DNA from: an uncultured Bacteroidales bacterium
Lineage (GTDB): Bacteria; Bacteroidota; Bacteroidia; Bacteroidales; Paludibacteraceae
DNA length: 64,000 nucleotides
NCBI GenBank assembly: GCA_902798385.1
Contig: CADBWK010000012.1
Location: forward strand, 1 to 64,000
Direction of reading: 5' to 3'
Part shown: piece by piece, positions 42,730 to 49,082 of the stretch
Layout: every line of letters starts with the position of its first letter
How positions within the stretch are numbered: the first letter of the stretch is position 1
The notes under the pieces: model-generated
Databases searched by the model: none
What the model was told of the DNA's origin: nothing
The model's input: only the letters and a program-made list of their open reading frames with translations
Position numbers and translations under genes: made by a program

Positions 42730-43404
42730 TTACTTACGATCAGAGAGGTGTATCTTCACTCCGTAACACAGATCGCCGGCATCGCCCAGACCGGGAACGA
42801 TGTATTTCTTATCGTTCAGAACCGGGTCTATGGCTGCGCACCAAACGGTTACATCCGGGCTGTCTTTGAGCGACTCACGCAGACAATCGATAGCCTGCGG
42901 CGTAGCAATCGTGCAGCACAGGTGCGCGTGTTTGGGTTTGCCGTGACGCAGCAGCGCCAGATAGCCCACCTCCATCGACATACCGGTTGCCAGCATCGGA
43001 TCAGCAACAATCAGCGTCTTGCCATCAACAGAAGGAGCTGCCATGTACTCCGCCACGATCTCCAGTTCGCCTTTATCATTCACGCGACGATAGGCACTGA
43101 GGAACGCATTCTCCGCGCGGTCGAAGATATTGAGGAATCCCTGATGCAGCGGCAGACCGGCACGCAGGATAGTAGCCAATACCAGATTGTCGGATATCGT
43201 GTTCACCGGCGCTACGCCAAGCGGCGTCTGGACGTTCGTCTGCTCGTAGCTAAGCGCTTTGCTCACTTCGATCGCCATCACTTCACCGATACGCTCGATG
43301 TTACGACGGAAACGGAGCGGGTCTTTTTGGATCTCCACATCGCGGATCTCGCGCAGGTACATGTTAAGCACGCTGTTGTGCTCCGACAGATTAACAACTT
43401 TCAT
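42730..43404 (-). CDS. upp: Uracil phosphoribosyltransferase
   Basis: Salvages uracil to UMP with PRPP. The 224-residue product has the PRPP-binding signature VDGKTLIVADPMLATGMS, the uracil-site motif PGLGDAGDLCYG close to the C-terminus, and LRAGLPLHQGFLNIFDRAE. Length is normal. It overlaps the coiled-coil gene by 1 nt and lies 2 nt before dprA, so all three form one transcript. Confidence 0.96.
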   Translation of the reverse strand: MKVVNLSEHNSVLNMYLREIRDVEIQKDPLRFRRNIERIGEVMAIEVSKALSYEQTNVQTPLGVAPVNTISDNLVLATILRAGLPLHQGFLNIFDRAENAFLSAYRRVNDKGELEIVAEYMAAPSVDGKTLIVADPMLATGMSMEVGYLALLRHGKPKHAHLCCTIATPQAIDCLRESLKDSPDVTVWCAAIDPVLNDKKYIVPGLGDAGDLCYGVKIHLSDRK

Positions 43405-44045
43405 TATTGCAATGTTTTAGCAAATTTCTGCTCTGCTTTTACGCTGTTCTGGCGCTCTTTGAGTTGGCTCTCCAGGAAAGCGATCTGCGAAGCTTTCTGG
43501 TTTACCTCCTGCTCGAAACCCGCCAGACTCGTCTGATAGTTCTGCATCTTGGTCTCCAACTCCGAGATAGCGCGTGCACGGTCAGCTACTTCGCGAATCG
43601 AATAACCCAACTCCTTCTGCTGTTTCTCAAGGAAAGCTACATAGCTGTCGCGGGTCTCCTTGTTCAGCTCATTCTGCTTGCTCAGCGTCTTCTGCTGCTT
43701 CTCCACTACCTTCGACATGGCTTTCAGCTCACTCTCTTCTTTGGCATACAGTTTCTTGAGCGAAGCCGTCATGCTGGCAGTACTCTTGAGGGACTTAGCC
43801 ATCTCTTTGGCATGCTGCTGCTCCACTTTCAACTCTGCTTTAGCAGCTTTGATCTCCTGCTCATTTTTCTCCAGCGCCTGTGCCACAGCATCCAGCGATG
43901 CACGGTACATGATCGGCTCTGCCATGTACAAGGTACGCAACGAGTCTAACTTGAACTCAGCCAAGGTGATGTTCAACGGGGTAACTTTTTGTGCGAAAGC
44001 ACTCACACTCAATGCCAAAACGGCCATCAAAAAGAATTTTTTCAT
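43404..44045 (-). CDS. Secreted coiled-coil protein
   Basis: Signal peptide (MKKFFLMAVLALSVSAFAQ) followed by about 170 residues of heptad-rich helix (for example EKNEQEIKAAKAELKVEQQ and MSKVVEKQQKTLSKQNELNK). It is probably periplasmic and forms a long coiled coil. I do not recognise a family. It leads the operon with upp and dprA and is driven by a promoter that shares its minus-33 palindrome with the divergent DUF5063 gene. Confidence 0.75.
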   Translation of the reverse strand: MKKFFLMAVLALSVSAFAQKVTPLNITLAEFKLDSLRTLYMAEPIMYRASLDAVAQALEKNEQEIKAAKAELKVEQQHAKEMAKSLKSTASMTASLKKLYAKEESELKAMSKVVEKQQKTLSKQNELNKETRDSYVAFLEKQQKELGYSIREVADRARAISELETKMQNYQTSLAGFEQEVNQKASQIAFLESQLKERQNSVKAEQKFAKTLQ

Positions 44046-44088
44046 ATCAATATTGATTTAAATGTTAGTATCTGTTCAAATTTGGCTG

Positions 44089-44136
44089 CAAAGATACAAA
44101 ATTATTTGCATATATGCAAAATTTTTACTACTTTTG
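44089..44136. promoter_or_regulatory. Two divergent promoters sharing one minus-33 palindrome
   Basis: TTTGCATATATGCAAA at 44105-44120. To the right TACTTTTG lies at 44129-44136, 20 nt from the left TTTG; to the left TATCTTTG (minus strand, 44089-44096) lies 20 nt from the other half. One element therefore serves both directions with exact spacing. Confidence 0.85.
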
Positions 44137-44157
44137 CGCAAAATTTGGTACTTTTTT

Positions 44158-44670
44158 ATGAACAAGTTTATTTATAGCGATGCTACGGTTGCTTTCGTGA
44201 CGGCTGCTGCGCAGACTTGTCTGCTCATCGAGCAGTGCGCGGAGCATGATCGGGAAGAATGGCGCGAGCAGTTGTTACGTCTCCTGCCTGTCCTTTATCT
44301 GCGCACAAGACTGCTCGAGCCCGCCGAGACCGTAATGGAAGACGAGCCGCAGCGGTTTGTGACCGAAGAGGACTATACGTTCGCGCTCGTCGGTATCCGA
44401 AACCTGCTCGGGCAGGATGATGCCTACCTCGATGTATTCGTGGATCAAGGCGTATATACCGATGAGATACAGACGAACTATATCTCCGAAGGACTCGCCG
44501 ACATCTATCAGGAACTCAAGGACATGGCCGCCGCTTTCCAGACCGGTGACGAAGCTATTATGAACGATGCTGTCGTGCTCTGCCGCGAGGCATTCGAGGC
44601 CAGTTGGGGTCGCAAACTATTATCCGTTCTCCGTGCTCTCCATGAGATATCAGACGCATCATATCAGTAA
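44158..44670 (+). CDS. DUF5063 family protein
   Basis: An all-helical cytoplasmic protein of 170 residues. The opening (FIYSDATVAFVTAAAQTCLL), a middle with FVTEEDYTFALVGIRNLLG, and EGLADIYQELKDMAAAFQTG match the Bacteroidetes DUF5063 family, which is usually next to a 3'-5' exonuclease gene, as here. I start at the ATG at 44158, because the frame upstream of it covers the promoter. It overlaps the exonuclease gene by 29 nt. Confidence 0.85.
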   Translation: MNKFIYSDATVAFVTAAAQTCLLIEQCAEHDREEWREQLLRLLPVLYLRTRLLEPAETVMEDEPQRFVTEEDYTFALVGIRNLLGQDDAYLDVFVDQGVYTDEIQTNYISEGLADIYQELKDMAAAFQTGDEAIMNDAVVLCREAFEASWGRKLLSVLRALHEISDASYQ

Positions 44671-45493
44671 AGAACTGCTCCAATGGATGCCGGTTCAGGC
44701 TTTTGAAGGCGAGGTGATTGTCGTCGATAAGCCGGAACAGGTAGCGCCGGCGGTGGCTTATCTGAGCACGCAGCCGGTGGTTGGAGTGGATACGGAGTCC
44801 CGGCCGAGTTTTCAGCGAGGCACCCATTACCCCACGGCGCTGGTACAGATAGCCTCTCACGAGCGCTGTTTCCTCTTCCGTCTCACGCATATCGGCATGC
44901 CGCAGGAGTTGGCAGATTTCTTCGCTGACGCGAAGGTATGCAAGGTAGGTCTGGCATTTAAGGACGATATCAACGGCTTACGCCGCAGACGCAATTTCAC
45001 GCCGGCTAACTGCATCGATATCCAGAAGATGGTTACGCAATACGGTCTGTTGGACATGGGGCTGCAGAAACTCTTCGCCATCTGTTTCGGAAAGAAGATC
45101 TCCAAGTCGCAACAACTGACGAACTGGGAGAACTCGCGTCTCACGCCCGAGCAGGCGCGTTATGCTTCTACGGACGCATGGGCAACACTCCTTATTTATG
45201 AAGACCTGCTTGCGCACGAGCAACTGTCTCCGGAAGAGGTAGCAGCGCTGGTGCGCGAAGAGAAAGAGCGAATGATCGAACATCAGCAGGAAGTGCAAGA
45301 CCAGCGACTGCGCGAGCAAGGTATCGAGCCGCCTCCTCATCTCACGCCCGAAGAACGCGAGGCACATCAGCGCGAGAAACGCCGCGAAGCCCGCAAACGC
45401 AAAAGACATAATAAAAAACTAAGAGATAATGAAAAAAAGAATCCTTCTGGCGATGCTGCTCATAGTAGCGCTCATCGCAAACGCGGAAGTTAA
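44642..45493 (+). CDS. 3'-5' exonuclease, DEDD family
   Basis: An RNase D/WRN-type exonuclease domain with VVGVDTESRPSFQRGT (first D-x-E), VGLAFKDDINGLRR, and YASTDAWATLLIYEDL for the last Asp. After the domain (residues about 195-283) comes a charged extension (EEREAHQREKRREARKRKRH). I start at the ATG at 44642. Its frame runs 65 nt into the next gene and ends with an odd tail; a shift of one base near the A run at 45413 would give an immediate stop, so the last residues may be spurious. Confidence 0.85.
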   Translation: MRYQTHHISKELLQWMPVQAFEGEVIVVDKPEQVAPAVAYLSTQPVVGVDTESRPSFQRGTHYPTALVQIASHERCFLFRLTHIGMPQELADFFADAKVCKVGLAFKDDINGLRRRRNFTPANCIDIQKMVTQYGLLDMGLQKLFAICFGKKISKSQQLTNWENSRLTPEQARYASTDAWATLLIYEDLLAHEQLSPEEVAALVREEKERMIEHQQEVQDQRLREQGIEPPPHLTPEEREAHQREKRREARKRKRHNKKLRDNEKKNPSGDAAHSSAHRKRGS

Positions 45494-46832
45494 GTACGTC
45501 TTCTATTTCATCGGCGACGGCATGGGTTCCAACCAAGTCCTCCTCGCCGAGATGTACCGTTCTGCCCTTCAAGGCGAACCTCTCGGACGCGTACAGACGC
45601 TCATGACCACCTTCCCTTATTCCGGTAGTGCGTCCTCGTACTCCAAGACCAACGGCATCACCGACTCGGCAGCAGCCGGTACATGTCTCGCGACTGGCAC
45701 CAAGACCCGCAACGGGATGTTGGGTCTCGATCAGGACTCGGCTCGCTTGACCACGATTGCCGAGGAACTGAAGGCACAGGGCTGGGGCATCGGTATCATG
45801 ACCACGGTAGCTATCGACCATGCAACACCGGGCGCTTTCTACGCGCACGTGCCCAACCGCAATAAATATTATAAGATAGGTCAACAACTCGCGGAGTCGA
45901 AGTTCGATTTCTTCGGCGGCGCCGGTTTCCACTACCCGCAGGGCAAGCACGACGATAAGAAAACCAACCTCTACCGCCATGCCGAAGAGGCAGGCTATAC
46001 GGTTGCTCATGGCGTGGAAGAAGGGGTAGCCAAGAGTCAAGAGTCAAGAGTAGAGAAACTCATCCTCGTTCAGAAGGATGATGATCAGGGGGCTAAGCAT
46101 GGCTCTAACCTGCCATATGCGATAGACAGAAAAGAAGGCGACCTGACGCTCGCTCAGATCGTGAGCACCGCCATTCCATTCCTGGAATCGCGTCATGAGC
46201 GGTTCTTTATGATGGTAGAGGGCGGAATGATCGACTATGCTTGCCACGGCGATGATGCCGCAACGGCTATCGGTGAGGTATGGGATATGGACGAAGCGAT
46301 GCGCGTGGCGTACGATTTCTATTTGGCTCATCCGGACGAGACGCTGATTGTCGTGACGGCTGATCATGAGACCGGTGGTCTCGCGCTCGGTAACAGCGAT
46401 TACACGCTGCATCTCGACTTGCTTCAGAACCAGAAATGCTCGGCATGGGTGCTGAGCGATCTGTTCACGCAGCTCTTCAAGAACAACAAGAAACCTTCGT
46501 GGGAATCCGTGAAGGCGCTTTATCGCGAGAACCTCGGTTTCTGGGATACGATAGAAGTAACCGCAGAGGAAGAGGCAAAGCTCCACGATCTCTATAAGAA
46601 AGCCTGCAAAGGCAAAGCCAAAGATGCCAAGAACATGTATAAATCGGTGAACGCCCTCGGCGCAGCCGGTATCTCGCTGCTGAACAAGAAGGCGCATGTA
46701 GGATGGACCACTCGTGCACACTCTGCGCACGCCATTCCTATCTTCGCCATCGGCGCCAATGCCCACCTCTTCACCGGCTGGCATGACAACACCGACCTCG
46801 TGCCCCTCATTAAAAAAGCGGTTCTCGAATGA
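45429..46832 (+). CDS. Alkaline phosphatase
   Basis: A secreted phosphomonoesterase of 467 residues with a signal peptide (MKKRILLAMLLIVALIANA). Metal and catalytic sites: YFIGDGMGSNQ, the nucleophile Ser80 in ITDSAAAGT, MTTVAIDHATPGAFYAH, MMVEGGMIDYACHGDD, and VTADHETGGLA, followed by THSAHA-type HSAHAIPIF near the C-terminus. A period-7 tract (46032-46052) is inserted in frame and encodes KSQESRVE. No PhoB box was looked for, as the consensus is not certain in this group. Confidence 0.93.
   Translation: MKKRILLAMLLIVALIANAEVKYVFYFIGDGMGSNQVLLAEMYRSALQGEPLGRVQTLMTTFPYSGSASSYSKTNGITDSAAAGTCLATGTKTRNGMLGLDQDSARLTTIAEELKAQGWGIGIMTTVAIDHATPGAFYAHVPNRNKYYKIGQQLAESKFDFFGGAGFHYPQGKHDDKKTNLYRHAEEAGYTVAHGVEEGVAKSQESRVEKLILVQKDDDQGAKHGSNLPYAIDRKEGDLTLAQIVSTAIPFLESRHERFFMMVEGGMIDYACHGDDAATAIGEVWDMDEAMRVAYDFYLAHPDETLIVVTADHETGGLALGNSDYTLHLDLLQNQKCSAWVLSDLFTQLFKNNKKPSWESVKALYRENLGFWDTIEVTAEEEAKLHDLYKKACKGKAKDAKNMYKSVNALGAAGISLLNKKAHVGWTTRAHSAHAIPIFAIGANAHLFTGWHDNTDLVPLIKKAVLE
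46032..46052. repeat. In-frame period-7 tract (AAGAGTC units) inside the alkaline phosphatase gene
   Basis: AAGAGTC AAGAGTC AAGAGTA, preceded by a partial unit. Seven extra residues in a surface loop region would be the likely effect. Confidence 0.75.
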
Positions 46833-46843
46833 ACCGCTTTTTT
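46812..46843. terminator. Bidirectional terminator overlapping the phosphatase stop
   Basis: AAAAAGCGGTTC/GAACCGCTTTTT forms a stem of about 12 bp around the stop codon. It serves the phosphatase (plus) and the HicB gene (minus). Confidence 0.85.
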
Positions 46844-46844
46844 G

Positions 46845-47183
46845 TTACGACATTGCCGCAACTCGTTTATCCAATGCCTGGCTAATAAACGCATTGATCG
46901 ATTCGCCTGCTTGTTTAGCTAAGGCTGCTATGCGGCTATGCGTTTCGGGTTTGATACGAATATTCAGTTGCCCGGAATAACTCTTGTGCGGCTCTAATCC
47001 TTCCGCCAAGCAATATGCCACATAGTCGTCCACGGCCTCATGGAAAGCGTCCGTTAATTCGTGCACGCTCTCGCCCTCAAAATTCACTAAGCCGTCAATG
47101 CCCTCTATTTTACCATAGAAGCATGCGTCTTTCTCGGAGAAGTTCACCGTTCCGAGATACCCTTTGTATGATAAAGTATTCAT
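46845..47183 (-). CDS. HicB family antitoxin, no HicA partner visible
   Basis: The 112-residue product has the partial RNase-H-like HicB fold (GYLGTVNFSEKDACFYGKIE; GESVHELTDAFHEAVDDYV) and a C-terminal ribbon-helix-helix (SGQLNIRIKPETHSRIAALA). HicB proteins bind HicA toxin and their own operator. No small HicA gene is next to it: upstream is AT-rich non-coding DNA and downstream the phosphatase. The ATG at 47183 lies just after its promoter (47202-47233). Confidence 0.88.
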   Translation of the reverse strand: MNTLSYKGYLGTVNFSEKDACFYGKIEGIDGLVNFEGESVHELTDAFHEAVDDYVAYCLAEGLEPHKSYSGQLNIRIKPETHSRIAALAKQAGESINAFISQALDKRVAAMS

Positions 47184-47201
47184 AGTTCCTCCTATTTTGT
47201 G

Positions 47202-47233
47202 CAAAGGTAACTATTTTTTAGTTACAAACCAAA
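47202..47233 (-). promoter_or_regulatory. Promoter of the HicB gene
   Basis: On the minus strand TTTG (47230-47233), 20 nt, then TACCTTTG (47202-47209). The minus-33 box here lacks the extension seen elsewhere. Confidence 0.75.
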
Positions 47234-47351
47234 TATTTTTGCAAAAAAATTTAATTTTTGTATTTTTTTTATGCAATTAGGGAGTTGAAGTCACGATTTG
47301 CATAAATTTTACTCCAAAATTTGGAGCAGAAAAATATTTTTTATGTTTTTG

Positions 47352-47544
47352 CTGATTAAGAAAACTATAATTAATATAATTTGATTTTGAAAAGGCACGC
47401 AGTATACATATGAGTTGGATTGCTTATTGTCTATTAAATTTATTTATGATAGAGAACAAGCAATACAAGTCATGGACAACGCAGGTTGTTTTTCAAAATC
47501 TATTTTCTTTATAATTTTCTAATCAGTGTTTTATTTGTTTTTTT
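47352..47544 (+). repeat. Cloverleaf inverted-repeat element, copy 2
   Basis: This is the main content of the 440-nt gap between the HicB gene and the DUF2442 gene; a short palindrome CTCCAAAATTTGGAG (47312-47326) precedes it. Outer stem CTGATTA/TAATCAG, inner stem GATTTTGAAAA/TTTTCAAAATC (47383-47393, 47490-47500), a long arm with ATTGCTT/AAGCAAT and TCTAT/ATAGA closed by the loop TAAATTTATTTATG (47435-47448), and a 3' hairpin ACAAC-GCAG-GTTGT. The tail is TGTTTTATTTGTTTTTTT. It points at the 3' end of the DUF2442 gene. Confidence 0.8.
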
Positions 47545-47566
47545 CTAACTAATAATCCCCATAAAC

Positions 47567-47645
47567 ACACCAAAGGCAGCCGAAGCTGCCCTTGATGTGT
47601 TGTCGCCATACGCGCGAAATAATGTTCGCGCCTGCGCGTTAGTTA
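47567..47645 (-). repeat. 79-bp 3'-end module, copy 1
   Basis: Read on the minus strand it begins with the TAA stop of the DUF2442 gene and contains two hairpins: GCGCGAA/TTCGCGC and GGCAGC-TTCG-GCTGCC, the second followed by CTTTGG. A copy with two differences is at 48796-48874. Confidence 0.85.
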
Positions 47646-47876
47646 TGCTGCTTTCAGCAAATCAAGCACAGAATAGATACGAGTCATATGCTCGAACGAG
47701 AAATACTGGTCGTCTAGGATCATCCACTCATTACGGCGCTTAACCGGCATGTGTTGGATGTCGGGGAACATAGATACAGGAACGATGATTTCTCGTCCAT
47801 CAGTCAATGACACGGAAAACTTTCCTCTATGCGAGGTAAAATCCATGTCCTTTATACCTATTTTTACATTTGGCAT
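47643..47876 (-). CDS. DUF2442 family protein
   Basis: A 77-residue protein with the family pattern: an early strand VSLTDGREIIVPVSMFPDIQ, then RNEWMILDDQYFSFEHM and ISVxDLL-like IYSVLDLLKA. DUF2442 genes are often next to DUF4160 genes in toxin-antitoxin-like pairs; none is visible here. The stop codon lies in the 79-bp module. The ATG at 47876 (MPNVKIG) and one 9 nt upstream are both possible. Confidence 0.8.
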   Translation of the reverse strand: MPNVKIGIKDMDFTSHRGKFSVSLTDGREIIVPVSMFPDIQHMPVKRRNEWMILDDQYFSFEHMTRIYSVLDLLKAA

Positions 47877-47973
47877 CTTACACATGCGACTACCCTTTCT
47901 ATCTCATACGCATCTCGTTCGCATTACGGACGTCTTTGGCGGGTGACAACCCTTGCTTTTGTTTGCCATTGAA

Positions 47974-48192
47974 TCAGAGCCATGTAGCCATCTCTCGTTT
48001 AAAGTCCTCGTGAGATGTACCTTGACCGGAACGTGCTTCTGCGGTCGCCTCGGCTAAGATAGAGCGCATTTCCGCCTTTGTAAAGCGACATGGAGGTTGC
48101 GAGGTTAACGGCTGAATACTGATATTTAATGTATTTAAATAAGCCAATAACGCTCTCCCTTGCATCGAACGTTCATCATCACTCAAACTCAT
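47974..48192 (-). CDS. Small protein downstream of the nucleotidyltransferase, antitoxin-like
   Basis: 72 residues; the C-terminal half ends EARSGQGTSHEDFKREMATW, which resembles the C-terminus of many small antitoxins (G-x-SHEE-x3-EM). The ATG overlaps the stop of the MNT-type gene upstream (48189-48192), so the two are translationally coupled. It is not a HEPN protein by size or motif. The family is not certain. Confidence 0.6.
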   Translation of the reverse strand: MSLSDDERSMQGRALLAYLNTLNISIQPLTSQPPCRFTKAEMRSILAEATAEARSGQGTSHEDFKREMATWL

Positions 48193-48509
48193 ACTAAAAC
48201 AACTTTATCGTGTTCAACATTCTTCACAAATGGCGTAAACTGCATTTGTTGCCACTGCTTCTTGGTATAAATCTGCGGAATAATCGTCTGATCCTCTGCA
48301 CTTGCCATTAATGTAAACGGGTAAGCATATTGCACAAAATCCGTACTCTTTTGCTTTTCCTCATCCAGCAAAATGAGCAAGTCCCAATCGGAATCATCGC
48401 GCGCTGTACCTCTTGCACGAGAGCCGTAAAGCCATAACGAAGCTGAACTCGGAAGAACTTTCTTCCCGAGCCTTGACAAGCGCCCTATGAATTGCTTTGC
48501 ATTACTCAT
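48189..48509 (-). CDS. Minimal nucleotidyltransferase (MNT type)
   Basis: The 106-residue protein contains the pol-beta nucleotidyltransferase signature LYGSRARGTARDDSDWDLLI with the two metal-binding Asp residues. Proteins of this kind modify HEPN toxins or act as antitoxins by AMP transfer. The downstream partner here is a 72-residue protein and not a HEPN domain. The promoter at 48537-48568 belongs to this pair. Confidence 0.85.
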   Translation of the reverse strand: MSNAKQFIGRLSRLGKKVLPSSASLWLYGSRARGTARDDSDWDLLILLDEEKQKSTDFVQYAYPFTLMASAEDQTIIPQIYTKKQWQQMQFTPFVKNVEHDKVVLV

Positions 48510-48536
48510 TACCTATTCCTTTTACCTTTGACGCTG

Positions 48537-48568
48537 CAAAGGTAGTGCTTTTTTTTGATATATGCAAG
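48537..48568 (-). promoter_or_regulatory. Promoter of the MNT-type gene
   Basis: On the minus strand CTTGCATATATC (48557-48568), 20 nt after CTTG, then TACCTTTG (48537-48544). Confidence 0.8.
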
Positions 48569-48603
48569 TGTTTGACAAGAAAAAAATATTTTTGGTATTT
48601 TTG

Positions 48604-48729
48604 ACATCGATAATAGGAACATCCTTGGATGTGAGGCGTCAAGATGGATAGACTATCTGAGAGTTTACTATCAAGTAGGCTATACAGTTTGAGGACTCAT
48701 GGCGTTGTAAACGCTACTATTATCGATGT
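48604..48729 (+). repeat. Cloverleaf inverted-repeat element, divergent copy 3
   Basis: With the 79-bp module it fills the 360-nt gap between the MNT-type gene and the small peptide gene. A perfect 13-bp closing stem ACATCGATAATAG/CTATTATCGATGT (48604-48616, 48717-48729) encloses a 5' hairpin ACATC-CTTG-GATGT, a middle arm (TGAG/CTCA, TCAA/TTGA), and a 3' triloop hairpin GCGTT-GTA-AACGC. The plan is that of the other copies, but it lacks the conserved apical loop and exact tail. Confidence 0.6.
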
Positions 48730-48795
48730 TATTTTTATTATAATTTTTCTTTATCTCCAGAAGGGTTTTTATCTCTTTTTATTTACATGTAAACA

Positions 48796-48874
48796 ACACC
48801 AAAGGCAGCCGAAGCTGCCCTTGATGTCTTGTCGCCATACGCGCGAAATTATGTTCGCGCCTGCGCGTTAGTTA
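48796..48874 (-). repeat. 79-bp 3'-end module, copy 2
   Basis: Identical to 47567-47645 except at two positions. Its first bases on the minus strand (TAACTAACGCG) supply the stop codon of the 49-residue peptide gene. The two hairpins should act as terminator. Confidence 0.85.
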
Positions 48875-49021
48875 GGGAATGAAGTCGCCACGACGACGTC
48901 CCGGAGCATGAGGGTCATGTTCTTCGGCATTGCCGTTGCCTTCCGAAATCGTAAGCATCAGATTAGCTCCGTTCATTTCTGCAATCTCGATCGCAGGATA
49001 GATATATTCTTTCTTTTCCAT
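48872..49021 (-). CDS. Small peptide gene, 49 residues
   Basis: The ATG at 49021 opens 49 codons ending in the 79-bp module. The product starts MEKKEYIYPAIEIAEMNGAN, then LMLTISEGNGNAEEHDPHAP and a basic GRRRGDFIP end. The opening K-x-Y-x-x-P-x-(I/M)-E is a pattern I associate with many short orphan peptides of Bacteroidales that lie after genes for large secreted proteins, as here. It has no signal peptide. The function is unknown; a precursor peptide or chaperone-like partner are both possible. Confidence 0.65.
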   Translation of the reverse strand: MEKKEYIYPAIEIAEMNGANLMLTISEGNGNAEEHDPHAPGRRRGDFIP

Positions 49022-49042
49022 AATTTTTCCTTTCATAATTCG

Positions 49043-49082
49043 TTAATTCATTAATTCCTTAACTCCTTAACTCATTACTTAA
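49043..49082. repeat. Period-8 tract (TTAAYTCM units) at the end of the large surface-protein gene
   Basis: TTAATTCA TTAATTCC TTAACTCC TTAACTCA TTACTTAA lies between the peptide gene and the stop codon of the large gene, which it includes. Confidence 0.75.

Noticed and set aside
47352..47526. Retron msr-msd RNA
   Set aside because: Closing inverted repeats and side hairpins recall retron RNAs, but no reverse transcriptase gene lies near any of the four copies.
47567..48874. Integron attC sites or a cassette array
   Set aside because: The 79-bp modules hold hairpins and start at stop codons, as attC sites may, but no matching RYYYAAC/GTTRRRY core pair closes the element and no integrase is in the window.
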